64,000 nt of DNA from Marinimicrobium sp050113635 (GTDB lineage: Bacteria; Pseudomonadota; Gammaproteobacteria; Pseudomonadales; Cellvibrionaceae): assembly GCF_050113635.1 (NCBI RefSeq), contig NZ_JBNJLT010000005.1, positions 248,001-312,000 on the forward strand, read 5' to 3'. Position numbers and translations under genes: made by a program. A model generated the notes under the pieces. The model made no database searches. It was not told the DNA's origin and was given only the letters and a program-made list of their open reading frames with translations. Below, piece after piece: positions 25,081 to 33,961 of this stretch (its first letter is position 1; each line of letters opens with the position of its first letter).

Positions 25081-25365
25081 TCACCCATAACGCGTCAACA
25101 TCGCCGTCAATCTCGCAATCTTTTCCTGCGCCGCTTCGTCCAGTGCGCAGTCTTCGGCCACCTCGTGTTCAATGGCGCAGGCCATCATTTCGCAGAAGGC
25201 TTTGTTCATGGCGGTCTTTGACGCGGCCAGTTGCTGCGCCACTGTTTCGCAGGACTCGCCCTCGGTAATCATTCGGCGCACGGCGCGTATTTGCCCCTCT
25301 ACGCGGGAGAGACGTGCCAGCAGCGCTTTCTGGCGGGATTCTTTGGTTTTTGGGCTGTTTTTCAC
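25081..25365 (-). CDS. CsoR/CstR-family (DUF156) repressor
   Basis: 94-residue all-helical repressor: LLARLSRVEGQIRAVRRMI at the start is the family signature, then GESCETVAQQL with the conserved first Cys. At the usual second-ligand helix it reads AFCEMMACAIEHEVAEDC: by my alignment the His61/Cys65 positions of copper CsoR are Ala/Glu, while extra Cys residues sit nearby. That excludes the copper set and fits a persulfide- or aldehyde-sensing variant. It is divergent from the sulfide operon with a palindromic operator between, so it most likely represses that operon and itself and is released by persulfide. Confidence 0.88.
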   Translation of the reverse strand: MKNSPKTKESRQKALLARLSRVEGQIRAVRRMITEGESCETVAQQLAASKTAMNKAFCEMMACAIEHEVAEDCALDEAAQEKIARLTAMLTRYG

Positions 25366-25381
25366 GGGTGGACTCCAGCAG

Positions 25382-25410
25382 TTGACTATACCCCAGGGGG
25401 TATACTAACC
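25382..25410 (+). promoter_or_regulatory. CsoR/CstR-type operator and promoter
   Basis: TATACCCCAGGGGGTATA (25387-25404) is a near-perfect palindrome with the A/T-flanked G/C tract typical of this repressor family. On the + strand TTGACT (25382-25387) gives a -35 whose 17-bp spacer is almost entirely operator, so repressor binding would block RNA polymerase. Confidence 0.75.
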
Positions 25411-25414
25411 TGAT

Positions 25415-27190
25415 ATGAATTCGGTGAACAGGGCAGGAAATGTGAGAGCGGATCGGTTGGCACAGTTCATTCCCGCATCCGGTTGGATGCGCGCTTACCA
25501 GCGCCAGCAGCTGCCCGATGATTTGCTGGCGGGTTTCATTACCGCCGTGCTCCTGGTGCCCCAGGGGCTGGCCTATGCGATTCTGGCGGGGCTTCCGCCT
25601 CAGGTGGGTTTGTACGCGAGTATTTTGCCGCCGGTGATTTATGCTTTTCTGGGGACCAGCCGAACCTTGTCCGTGGGGCCGGTATCGGTCGCGGCATTGC
25701 TGGTGGCGGACGCATTATCGGCCAGCGGCTCGGGTTCCGACGCCACCTATCTGGCGGATGCGCTTCTGCTGGCGGCCATGAGTGGCGTTATTCTGCTGGG
25801 GATGGCGGCCCTGCGGCTGGATGTGTTGGTGAACTTTATCAGCCACCCCACCCTTTCCGGGTTCACCAGTGGGGCCGCGCTGCTGATTATTCTCAGTCAG
25901 TTCGGCAATCTGCTAGCGGTGTCCGTACCGTCCACGGGCTCGGGGTTCGCTATGGCCATGGTGGCGTTCGCCGAAGTCCCGCAGTCGCATTACCTGACGG
26001 CCCTTCTCGGCATTTCGGGCATTGCGCTTTTGCTGCTGTCGCGCCGTCCGCTGATTGCCCTGCTGACCCGTTTGGGGATGGCGGGCGAGACGGCGACTCT
26101 GTTATCCCGTGCTGGACCGCTGGCTGTGATCGTGTTGTTAACAGCGTTGGTGGCCGCACTGGATATGCAGAACCGGGGTGTCGCCATTGTCGGTGACATT
26201 CCCGCCGGTCTGCCGATCCCGCAATGGGATTTTCTGCGCGTTGACCGCGTACTCGATTTATTGCCCGCCGCCATTATGATCAGTCTGATTGGTTATGTGG
26301 AAAGCATTTCTGTGGCCCGGGTGCTGGCTTACCGGCGTCGGCAAAAAGTCGACAATAATCAGGAGCTTGTTGCACTGGGCGCCGCGAATGTGGTGGCGTC
26401 GTTCAGTGGCGGTATGCCGGTGGCGGGTGGCTTCAGTCGGTCCACCGTTAATTTTTCAGCGGGCGCCCAAACGCAGCTGGCGGGCATGGTAACGGCGTGC
26501 CTGGTCGCTCTCGTTGCGCTGTTCTTCACTCCACTTTTTTACTATTTGCCCAAGGCCGCGCTGGCCGCCATTATTGTGGTGGCGGTGGCGTCGTTGTTCG
26601 ACTGGCGCGGCTTTTTAAGTGCCTGGCGTTACGATAAAGCCGATGGCTGCACCGTTCTCGTTACCTTTCTGGGCGTTTTACTGCTGAGCATTGAGCTGGG
26701 TTTACTGTTGGGGGTCGGCGTGGCCACGGCCACGTTTTTGTGGCGCGGCACCCGCCCGCACATTGCCATCGTCGGGCGTGTTCCCGGTACGCATCATTTT
26801 CGCAACGTTCGCCGCCACCCTGTCGAAACCTGGCCTCAGCTGTTGCTGGTGCGCGTTGACAGAAGCCTGTTCTTTGCCAACATTCATTATGTGGATGACT
26901 ACGTGGCGCAGCAGGTGGCTGAGCAGCCGGACATCAAACACCTGGTGCTGGTGTGCAGCGCGGTGAACACCATCGACTACAGCGCGATTGAGGCACTTGA
27001 ACAGTTGGCCCACAGCCTTCGCAGTGCCGGAATAACGCTGCACCTGAGCGACGTTAAGGGGCCGGTGATGGATCGACTGGAGCATCACGACCTGTACCGG
27101 TGGCTCGCGCCGGGCCAGGTGTTTTTAAGCACCGAGCAAGCGGTAACGAACATGACCTATCACAATCAGGAGCCCTCTTCTCATGACTGA
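25415..27190 (+). CDS. SulP-family anion transporter with STAS domain
   Basis: Inner-membrane anion permease/exchanger (sulfate, bicarbonate or related), up to 591 residues. Visible: DDLLAGFITAVLLVPQGLAYAIL and YASILPPVIYAFLGTSRTLSVGPVSV at the N-terminus, GGFSRSTVNFSAGAQTQLAG mid-protein, and a C-terminal STAS domain with HLVLVCSAVNTIDYSAIEAL. ATG at 25415 lacks a ribosome site and would lie at the predicted transcription start; GTG at 25442 with AGGG 8 nt upstream is a good alternative. First gene of the sulfide operon; its stop overlaps the next start by 8 nt. Sulfite or sulfate export is inferred from context. Confidence 0.9.
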   Translation: MNSVNRAGNVRADRLAQFIPASGWMRAYQRQQLPDDLLAGFITAVLLVPQGLAYAILAGLPPQVGLYASILPPVIYAFLGTSRTLSVGPVSVAALLVADALSASGSGSDATYLADALLLAAMSGVILLGMAALRLDVLVNFISHPTLSGFTSGAALLIILSQFGNLLAVSVPSTGSGFAMAMVAFAEVPQSHYLTALLGISGIALLLLSRRPLIALLTRLGMAGETATLLSRAGPLAVIVLLTALVAALDMQNRGVAIVGDIPAGLPIPQWDFLRVDRVLDLLPAAIMISLIGYVESISVARVLAYRRRQKVDNNQELVALGAANVVASFSGGMPVAGGFSRSTVNFSAGAQTQLAGMVTACLVALVALFFTPLFYYLPKAALAAIIVVAVASLFDWRGFLSAWRYDKADGCTVLVTFLGVLLLSIELGLLLGVGVATATFLWRGTRPHIAIVGRVPGTHHFRNVRRHPVETWPQLLLVRVDRSLFFANIHYVDDYVAQQVAEQPDIKHLVLVCSAVNTIDYSAIEALEQLAHSLRSAGITLHLSDVKGPVMDRLEHHDLYRWLAPGQVFLSTEQAVTNMTYHNQEPSSHD

Positions 27191-27608
27191 ATTCACACCG
27201 GTCACCGGCCTCATCGGCGGCCTGTTTATTGGCATTGCCAGCGTACTGATGCTGTGGGGTTCTGGCCGAATTACCGGCATTAGCGGGATATTTGGCGGGG
27301 TATTGACTCCGAGTAAAGGGGACTTTGGCTGGCGTGCTGCCTTCATTGCGGGGCTGTTGGTCGGCGCGCTGGTGTGGCGTCTCGCCTCCGGCGACCCGTT
27401 GCCGGTGGATTTGCAAGTGTCCTGGCCGGTGATGATTGTGGCGGGCTTGTTGGTGGGCTTTGGCAGTCGGCTCGGCAGCGGTTGCACCAGTGGCCACGGT
27501 GTGTGTGGTCTTGCCCGTCTGTCGCCGCGCTCCATGGTGGCAGTGGTCACCTTTATGCTATCGGCGGCCATTACCACGTTTGTGGTCCGTCACGTGATCG
27601 GAGGTTGA
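27183..27608 (+). CDS. YeeE/YedE-family sulfur transport protein, first half
   Basis: 141-residue membrane protein with about four helices. GLIGGLFIGIASVLMLWGSGRI and GFGSRLGSGCTSGHGVCGLARLS, with the conserved Cys in SGCTSGHGVCG, are the YeeE/YedE hallmarks (thiosulfate or sulfur-species uptake). The family is often split into two short genes, as here, with the second half next in line 2 nt later. It overlaps the SulP stop. Probably a two-chain channel for thiosulfate or persulfide-related sulfur. Confidence 0.88.
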   Translation: MTEFTPVTGLIGGLFIGIASVLMLWGSGRITGISGIFGGVLTPSKGDFGWRAAFIAGLLVGALVWRLASGDPLPVDLQVSWPVMIVAGLLVGFGSRLGSGCTSGHGVCGLARLSPRSMVAVVTFMLSAAITTFVVRHVIGG

Positions 27609-27610
27609 AC

Positions 27611-28084
27611 ATGGCGATCGATAATAGCCGAGGACACGATAATAGCCAAGGACACGATAGTAGTAAGGCACGGATTCTTCTGTCCTTCGGGTGCGGCGTT
27701 CTGTTCGCCGTCGGACTGATCGTTTCGCAAATGGTGAACCCGGCAAAAGTGCTCAATTTCCTGGATGTAGCCGGCCAATGGGACCCTACCCTGGCCTTCG
27801 TCATGGGGGGCGCCGTGTTGGTGACTTTTCCGATGTTCAGGTTGATTCTGAAGCGCCCTCACCCGCTTTTTGATCGCACGTTTTATGTGCCCAATCGCCG
27901 GGATATTGATGGCCGGTTGATTACCGGTGCCATACTGTTTGGCGTCGGTTGGGGGATGGCCGGGTTATGCCCCGGGCCGGCTCTGACGGCACTGGCCAGC
28001 GGGTTGTTACCGGTATTCGGATTCGTGGCCTCCATGGCCGTCGGGGCACTGATGTACCACATTTTACAGGAGCGCTATTTATGA
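27611..28084 (+). CDS. YeeE/YedE-like (DUF6691) sulfur transport protein, second half
   Basis: 157 residues. After a polar 20-residue lead come four helices; ITGAILFGVGWGMAGLCPGPAL carries the conserved GLCPGPA Cys motif that matches the second repeat of YeeE/YedE. The lead is a run of imperfect six-residue repeats (DNSRGH, DNSQGH, DSSKAR) coded by near-identical 18-bp units, absent from typical members. Ribosome site GAGG before ATG at 27611. Its stop overlaps the dioxygenase start by 4 nt. Confidence 0.87.
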   Translation: MAIDNSRGHDNSQGHDSSKARILLSFGCGVLFAVGLIVSQMVNPAKVLNFLDVAGQWDPTLAFVMGGAVLVTFPMFRLILKRPHPLFDRTFYVPNRRDIDGRLITGAILFGVGWGMAGLCPGPALTALASGLLPVFGFVASMAVGALMYHILQERYL

Positions 28085-28830
28085 TTTTTCGGCAACTCTA
28101 TGAACCGGTTTCCAGCACCTACACTTATCTCATTGGCTGCGAGGAAACCGGACAGGCCATTCTGGTTGATCCAGTGGTGAATGCTATTGACCGGGATTTG
28201 CACGAGCTTTCCAAGCTGGGCATGAAACTGGCCTACACGGTGGACACCCATATCCACGCCGATCACATTACCTCGGCGTTGGAAATGAAGAAAAAGGTGG
28301 GCAGTAAAATCGCCACGCCCGCTATCGATGGGCTGCCGTGTACCGATGTCGGAATTGAGGACGGCACGCCTTTTCAGGTCGGCGGCATCACGCTGAACCC
28401 CCTGCATACGCCCGGCCATACCGACGGGCATTTCGCCTACATTTTTCAGGACCGCGTGCTGACCGGTGATGCGCTGTTAATCGAAGGCTGCGGCCGAACC
28501 GACTTCCAAAACGGCCACGCCGATACCTTGTACAACAGCGTGACGGAAAAGCTGTTCGCGCTGCCGGATGATTACCTGGTCTATCCCGCGCACGACTATC
28601 ACAAGCGCCGGGTTTCCACGATTGCGCAGGAGAAAGACCGCAACGAACGGCTGGGGCAAAACAAGAGTCTGGAAGAGTTTCGGGAGATCATGAACAACCT
28701 GAACCTGCCCTACCCGAAGTTTATCGATTACGCCGTGCCGGGTAACCGAAAGTGTGGTGTGTGTCCGGACAATCTTCCCAAACAGCTTCAGGAATATTGC
28801 GAGCAGATGACGAACAGCCAGCAGGGCTAA
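28081..28830 (+). CDS. blh: Persulfide dioxygenase (Blh/ETHE1-like)
   Basis: Non-haem iron enzyme of the metallo-beta-lactamase fold that oxidises glutathione persulfide to sulfite. 249 residues: DTHIHADHITSA (the HxHxDH metal motif), PLHTPGHTDGHF (second His), LTGDALLIEGCGRTDF (bridging Asp and the GRTDFQ signature of the ETHE1/Blh branch) and YPAHDYHKR. It ends the sulP-yeeE-yeeE-blh operon by ATGA overlap. With a CstR-like repressor it forms a sulfide/persulfide detoxification unit. No rhodanese or SQR gene is present in the window. Confidence 0.92.
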   Translation: MIFRQLYEPVSSTYTYLIGCEETGQAILVDPVVNAIDRDLHELSKLGMKLAYTVDTHIHADHITSALEMKKKVGSKIATPAIDGLPCTDVGIEDGTPFQVGGITLNPLHTPGHTDGHFAYIFQDRVLTGDALLIEGCGRTDFQNGHADTLYNSVTEKLFALPDDYLVYPAHDYHKRRVSTIAQEKDRNERLGQNKSLEEFREIMNNLNLPYPKFIDYAVPGNRKCGVCPDNLPKQLQEYCEQMTNSQQG

Positions 28831-28957
28831 GCCTTGTGATGAAAGCAGCGCCAGTTCGCCGACATAAAGCGGCGGACAGGATTCTCTGATTTGTCATTGG
28901 ATTGACATAATAAGCCTCTACAGTCGGCTCGCCCATTCATAGACGTAAGGCTTAGAC

Positions 28958-29863
28958 ATGACAAACAGCTTTCGAACCATGCTTACGAGCGCCCTCGTGG
29001 CTTCCCTGTTCACTCTTGTGGCTTGCGCCTCCCATCCCGCAACCACCAGCGAGGATACCGAGGTGGTATTGGCTTTCGCAGTACTTGGAGACGCGGAGCC
29101 CAAACCCAAGGCAGAGTTTCCTGGACTTGAAGCGGCTGTTCACCATGTTAATGAGCTGGCTGACCCGCAACACCTGGACTTCGTTGTGGGCGTTGGTGAC
29201 ATCGCTCATAAAGGCACACTGATTCAATACGAGAACGCCACGCCCGTGCTGCAACAACTGTCCCTGCCTTTCTACCCTATTATGGGCAACGAAGAGCATG
29301 GCAGCACTGAAGAGCGCTATCTGGAGTACGCCAATCAATGGACTGCCGGTAAAAACACTATAGAAAAGCCGAGCTACGTTCTGGAGTTTGATTCACTGGC
29401 CATGGTCTTTGCGTCTCCCGACCATGGACGAGACTTTGACGATGACGGTATAGACTGGATTCTCACACAACTGCAACGCCTGCAGGATAAGCCTGTGTTG
29501 CTGGTGGTACACGCCGCGCAGGCAGGTGTTTATCCTGAGCGTGCCGATAAGGGGGTCACTCACCCGGGCTTTGCCGAGGTGGTAGCGCAGCCTAACCTGG
29601 CGGCCGTCATTTCCGGTGACCTGCATATGGATATGGACCGTGTGAACCATTCCCACAAGATCGGCCAGGTCCACTATTTACACATCCCCGCCCTGGAGCG
29701 AACCAAGATCCCGGATGAAACGCGACACACCCCAATGTTCCGGGTGTTCCAGGTGACTGCATCAGGAAAGGTACTCGTAGAGACGTATGAAGCAGGTGTC
29801 GAAGCGCCTCTCTCCCGGCACCGTTATACATTCACGTTGCCCAAGAGCCCCCTGGTTCGGTGA
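28958..29863 (+). CDS. Lipoprotein calcineurin-like phosphoesterase
   Basis: 301 residues with a lipoprotein signal (LFTLVAC lipobox, Cys23 by eye). Metallophosphoesterase motifs in order: FAVLGDAEPK (Asp), VGVGDIAHKG (GD), PIMGNEEHG (in place of GNH[E/D]), LLVVHAAQ and ISGDLHMD (in place of GHxH). Because the GNHD His and final GHxH are altered, activity could be changed. It is likely anchored to a membrane in the periplasm. The Tn3-family element begins 11-18 nt after its stop, probably within its terminator. Confidence 0.75.
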   Translation: MTNSFRTMLTSALVASLFTLVACASHPATTSEDTEVVLAFAVLGDAEPKPKAEFPGLEAAVHHVNELADPQHLDFVVGVGDIAHKGTLIQYENATPVLQQLSLPFYPIMGNEEHGSTEERYLEYANQWTAGKNTIEKPSYVLEFDSLAMVFASPDHGRDFDDDGIDWILTQLQRLQDKPVLLVVHAAQAGVYPERADKGVTHPGFAEVVAQPNLAAVISGDLHMDMDRVNHSHKIGQVHYLHIPALERTKIPDETRHTPMFRVFQVTASGKVLVETYEAGVEAPLSRHRYTFTLPKSPLVR

Positions 29864-29879
29864 CCGTGTAAACCCCTGT

Positions 29880-29917
29880 GGAGGTCCGGCCGGTAAAACT
29901 GTAAAATTCAGCCACTA
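29880..29917 (+). repeat. Left terminal inverted repeat (IRL)
   Basis: Begins GGAGGTCCGGCCGGTAAA and ends CAGCCACTA. The inverse of 56950-56987 with two mismatches; 38 bp is the standard Tn3-family repeat length. Confidence 0.92.
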
Positions 29918-29952
29918 GCCTCGTAAGCGATTGATCCAAAACCATTTTCCCG

Positions 29953-32790
29953 TTATTCGATCTCCAGCTCGAAAGCCATTGGTTTAAATTTCTTGGACAA
30001 ATCAATTTCGAAGCTGCCCAGTCTACCAAGGTGCTCTGCGTGGTATGGCGAGAAGCTGGCCATGTGCTCTCGGGTAATGCTGTGCCCTTCTGCCTTCAAT
30101 TGGTTAAAGACCTCCGTCATTGCATTCACGTTGTAAAGAATCGCAACATTGGCAAGTAAGTGATTGTATTTCACGATCTTGCTCTGCTCATGCCTGAGGT
30201 TTGCGCTGATCTTCCCACCGTTGGCAAAAAACAACCAGCGCGCAAATTCGTTGAACTCTTCACTCTTACATGTGGCGGCCTGAATCGTCCTCCGCAGGTC
30301 AAGGTCGGTAACATAGTCCAGCAAAAACATGGTTCTGACGACCCTTCCCAGTTCCCGAAATGCAAAGTACAGCTTATTCTTGCGGTTTTTGGTGCCAAAT
30401 CGCCTGAGAATGGTCGACGCGGTGATCTTGCCCGTTTTTACCGACATGGCGGTCCTCATCATATCGGGGTAATGCGTCTGAATGAGCTCCCACCGAATGG
30501 GATCGCTGAATAGCGATTGGATATGCTGTAACACCAGTCCCCTGTCTGACTTGTAGAACGTTAGGTCTTTGATGTTGCGGATGCGAGGCATCAGTTTAAT
30601 GCCCAGCAGGGAGGCCAACCCGAACACCGGCGTTGACTGCGCCTGAGTGTCGCCGTGCACGGTATCCGGATTGAAGTCGGATTTGTCGTTCAAGAGACCA
30701 TCGAGAATGTAGATGGCCTCGTAAACACCGCACGGAATGAACCGGCTGAACAATGCAATATAGGTATCGGAGACATGGTAGTAAGCGATACCCCCGTAAC
30801 TGCCGTATCGCAGATGGTATTCAGACAGCAGATTGTCCTCGTACAGGTCCCAAAGCTTGCCATCAGCAGAAACGCTGTTGCCTGAGCCCCAACACTCAAT
30901 TAGGCCGTACTTCTTGTAAGCGTTGTTGACCTTGGCGATGGCCTTATCAAGGCGCTCTTCGGTCGTCCTTTTGAGACTGATCCAGGCGATCTGTTTGCGG
31001 GATATGCCTTTCACTGACCGGGCCGTTTCTGTCGGTCCGATGTTGGTTCCGTAGCAGAACAACGTCAGTACAAAGCGTAGAAAAGGGTCGTCGATACGTG
31101 AATCAAAGCCGGATAGCGGTCCGAATTGGTGATTCAAATTAAGCCATTTCTCCACGGTGATGGCCAGATCAAGCAGGTTAATCTTCTCCAGGCGATCTTT
31201 AAGCAAGGCAGAAATGGCTTCAATTTCGGGCGGCGGATCATCGGTTTTGGCTTTACCAATAACAAGCTTCCCATTTTCAATACGAACCAGTTCGTCATCC
31301 GGAAAACGCTGATCCGCTTTCTGACAAGAGTTTGTCATGGCGCTTTTCAATGCCTGTGTGAAGGCGGGAGCCCCGGCGACCAGGCCTACCTGCTCGCAGT
31401 ACGGTCCTAACCCGGCCTCGTACTCTTCCCAAGTGATCATTTGCTCGCGATAGTCGTCGAAGGTTTCGCTGTAAGGGATGAACAAGTCACCCGTGCTCAG
31501 TTCCTCCGCGATTCGCTCGAATACGCATAGTTCGAAGCACAGTTTATTGACATGGGTAACAGTTGCAGACTTCGTGGACTTGCCGGTTACCAGCTTCCAC
31601 CATTTATCTCGAATCCACCGGATGTTCAGCACGTTCTTACTTGAGGGTGAATCGGGGTCACTTAGAATGCACAGGGTTTCAGTGCGGCGCTTTTTGTGCT
31701 TGAGGATAAATCGGAAAGCCTTAAGGAGATCTTTATCTTCGGTGGCCGACGCGAGGTTTAGTATCTCGATCGTACGGAACAACGTGGCTCGCTGCTTTTT
31801 GTACAGCGGCACCATGAAGGGCAGGTAGTTGTTGCCAGCATAGGCCATGTACTGTTCGCACATTTGTAAGATCAGCTCGCTGTCCTTGCCCAACACAGGA
31901 TCAAACGCGGTTACTGTTTCCGGCTTGTCCAGATATATTTGGACGGTACCGGACAGTATAGCTATGAGCCGGTCCGTCTGCTTTTGGTGATGAGCCAGAT
32001 ACTCCTCCAGCTTCTTTTCCGCCGTGCGATCCATCTTCTGAAGGAGCTTGATGACGATCTCAGCGGCCTTGTCCAGGGTTTGGGCATACTGATGACGAAT
32101 CAGCACGATCATCAGTGCCGTGCGTTTGCTCGCCTTGAGTTTCATCAGCTCAGCGTGGTCGAGAGCCTTGGCTTCGTTGATGAATTGCCGGTGTTTGACA
32201 GGCGGCAACCCCAGATCCACGGGTAAGCTATTTTGCAGGGACGTCAGCCATTCCAGATAGGTGATGTAAGTCTGAATATTTCGAGGCGTAGGCCGTTTGG
32301 GCTCGTTTTTCAGGGTGTTCCAGCCAAAACCACTCGCTCCACCGGCAGATCGGAGCATTTGCCCGATGAGCTGGCGACCTCCGGCCGTCAGATAGCCGCA
32401 GAGTTGATCATAGTACCTGTTATTGACTTCTCGGCGCGCCGATTGGCATAGTCGGTCGAGAGCGCTAAAAGCGGGCAGCTCGTACTTCTCCTTGACCAGG
32501 TACTCCAGGGTGACATTGATGATATCGGCCAATGCCTCTTTGGTGGCGGCCGCCTCCAGCGCCCAGCCCCGCACCAGAACACCCGTTGTTTCGCTATCGA
32601 AAGGTCGAATCTTCAGGTACTGGCGAATGAATTTGACGTGCCGAATTTTCGCGCCCGAGGCGAAATAGGTCTGCAGTTCCTTACGAGATGTTCGGGAACG
32701 ACTGTGAGCTCTGATGTGGTTGAGGATAACGTCTGGCACCTCGCCCAGTGTGGCAAAGCGCCCCAGCCTTTGAACCAGTTTCAGCTGCAC
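29953..32790 (-). CDS. tnpA: Tn3-family transposase TnpA
   Basis: DDE transposase that nicks the element ends and makes cointegrates. 945 residues from GTG at 32790. The catalytic half shows NPDTVHGDTQAQSTPVFGLA (first Asp), LMPRIRNIKDLTFY, and a late LRHEQSKIVKYNHLLANVAI with the Glu. About 45 conserved N-terminal residues (TAYPRLKKDLSPHELGDVYT onward) lie upstream in frame at 32791-32925, but an amber TAG at 32926-32928 separates them from the natural ATG at 32940. The protein is therefore either shortened or not made. It reads out toward the left end of the element, downstream of the recombinase gene. Confidence 0.9.
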   Translation of the reverse strand: MQLKLVQRLGRFATLGEVPDVILNHIRAHSRSRTSRKELQTYFASGAKIRHVKFIRQYLKIRPFDSETTGVLVRGWALEAAATKEALADIINVTLEYLVKEKYELPAFSALDRLCQSARREVNNRYYDQLCGYLTAGGRQLIGQMLRSAGGASGFGWNTLKNEPKRPTPRNIQTYITYLEWLTSLQNSLPVDLGLPPVKHRQFINEAKALDHAELMKLKASKRTALMIVLIRHQYAQTLDKAAEIVIKLLQKMDRTAEKKLEEYLAHHQKQTDRLIAILSGTVQIYLDKPETVTAFDPVLGKDSELILQMCEQYMAYAGNNYLPFMVPLYKKQRATLFRTIEILNLASATEDKDLLKAFRFILKHKKRRTETLCILSDPDSPSSKNVLNIRWIRDKWWKLVTGKSTKSATVTHVNKLCFELCVFERIAEELSTGDLFIPYSETFDDYREQMITWEEYEAGLGPYCEQVGLVAGAPAFTQALKSAMTNSCQKADQRFPDDELVRIENGKLVIGKAKTDDPPPEIEAISALLKDRLEKINLLDLAITVEKWLNLNHQFGPLSGFDSRIDDPFLRFVLTLFCYGTNIGPTETARSVKGISRKQIAWISLKRTTEERLDKAIAKVNNAYKKYGLIECWGSGNSVSADGKLWDLYEDNLLSEYHLRYGSYGGIAYYHVSDTYIALFSRFIPCGVYEAIYILDGLLNDKSDFNPDTVHGDTQAQSTPVFGLASLLGIKLMPRIRNIKDLTFYKSDRGLVLQHIQSLFSDPIRWELIQTHYPDMMRTAMSVKTGKITASTILRRFGTKNRKNKLYFAFRELGRVVRTMFLLDYVTDLDLRRTIQAATCKSEEFNEFARWLFFANGGKISANLRHEQSKIVKYNHLLANVAILYNVNAMTEVFNQLKAEGHSITREHMASFSPYHAEHLGRLGSFEIDLSKKFKPMAFELEIE

Positions 32791-32940
32791 CAGTAATCCG
32801 AGATACGAGGCGCTGGTACGTTTACAGTGACGTTGGGCGAAGCGAAGCTCTGTATCTGTCGGCGTGTAAACATCGCCGAGCTCGTGCGGCGAAAGGTCCT
32901 TCTTAAGGCGCGGGTACGCGGTGTGCTAGATGGCTACCAT
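32791..32940 (-). pseudogene. tnpA: Interrupted 5' end of tnpA
   Basis: ATG GTA GCC ATC TAG: the fifth codon of the natural start (32940) is amber. The frame then continues HTAYPRLKKDLSPHELGDVY into the transposase with typical Tn3 N-terminal sequence. A CAG to TAG change is the simplest cause. Confidence 0.75.
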
Positions 32941-32949
32941 GGCAAGTGC

Positions 32950-33921
32950 TTATTTTGTATCAGGTGAGTTTGAGGGACCACCGGAAGCCTCGGCTTCGTT
33001 CGGCACGTGTCCAATCCGAAGGCGGGCGAACGGATCAGGTGCATCGATGTAGCGCATTGCGGAATGAACGTCTCTCCATCCCACATACTCCATCAAAGAC
33101 TTCGTGTCCCAGCACTGGTCATTGGCCCAGTTCGCAAAGCCTCGGCGCAGGGAATGGCTGCTGAAAGCGTCTGAACCCTCTATGCCGGCGTTTTGGCAAC
33201 AGGATCTGACGATGCCGATGATACTGTTCGGGTGCAGAGCTTCATCCGCAAGCCGGCCCCAGCGATTAACTCCCCGAAAGACCGGCCCCTGCTCGATTTG
33301 CGCCGCGTTGATCCAGTCCAAGTAAGCCTCTACGGGGCACAGCTGCTTCAGCGCTGGCGCTTTGAAGTAACGCCCTTGCCCCGAGCGGTCACCTTTGGTG
33401 CGGGGTAGATAAATCTCCATGCCTGAGCTAGGCTCCGCCTGGATATGCTCCACATCAAGCCGTGCCAATTCATCGCTCCGAAAGGCCCGCCAGAAACCCA
33501 TCAGCATGAGCGCTTTATTGCGAAGCGGCTGCAGTGGCAATGCGTGCGATTCGTGTTGGGCAATCTGCTGATCAAGGTGGGCTATGATGGCCGTCAGCTG
33601 CACTAACTGGATGGGCCGGGCCCGCTTTTCTGGGACCGGGTGCAGCTCGGCAATGCCTTTTAGTACCTTTTTGACGTGGGGTGCCTTGGTGGGATCGGAG
33701 AACCCTTGCTCAAGATGCCAAGCCGCCAGACCCGCGAGCCGCTGGCGCAGGGTGTTTAGCGAGTGAGTGCGGGCATGATCAACCAAGTAACGTGCAACAC
33801 TATCGGCCGTGGCCGGCAGGAAGCCGCCCCATTCGGCCTCAAAGTGCTGGACAGCGGCTTGATACGCTCTGCGGGTGTTGGCGCGGGTGGCTGCGTGTAT
33901 GTAGTGGTCAATGCTACTCAT
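32950..33921 (-). CDS. tnpS: TnpS-like tyrosine recombinase
   Basis: Site-specific recombinase of the cointegrate-resolution type, 323 residues, the size I recall for TnpS of Tn4651. N-terminal SAM-like domain (RANTRRAYQAAVQHFEAEW), then catalytic residues: Arg148 in GFWRAFRSDEL, His256 and Arg259 in SSHSLRRGF, and nucleophile Tyr291 in SAMRYIDA. It lies directly upstream of tnpA on the same strand. In Tn4651-type elements tnpS is next to tnpT; here tnpT is 22 kb away at the other end. Confidence 0.85.
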   Translation of the reverse strand: MSSIDHYIHAATRANTRRAYQAAVQHFEAEWGGFLPATADSVARYLVDHARTHSLNTLRQRLAGLAAWHLEQGFSDPTKAPHVKKVLKGIAELHPVPEKRARPIQLVQLTAIIAHLDQQIAQHESHALPLQPLRNKALMLMGFWRAFRSDELARLDVEHIQAEPSSGMEIYLPRTKGDRSGQGRYFKAPALKQLCPVEAYLDWINAAQIEQGPVFRGVNRWGRLADEALHPNSIIGIVRSCCQNAGIEGSDAFSSHSLRRGFANWANDQCWDTKSLMEYVGWRDVHSAMRYIDAPDPFARLRIGHVPNEAEASGGPSNSPDTK

Positions 33922-33961
33922 GTCGGTTTTTAGCTATCTCGAATTCTCAGCACAGGCGGTG

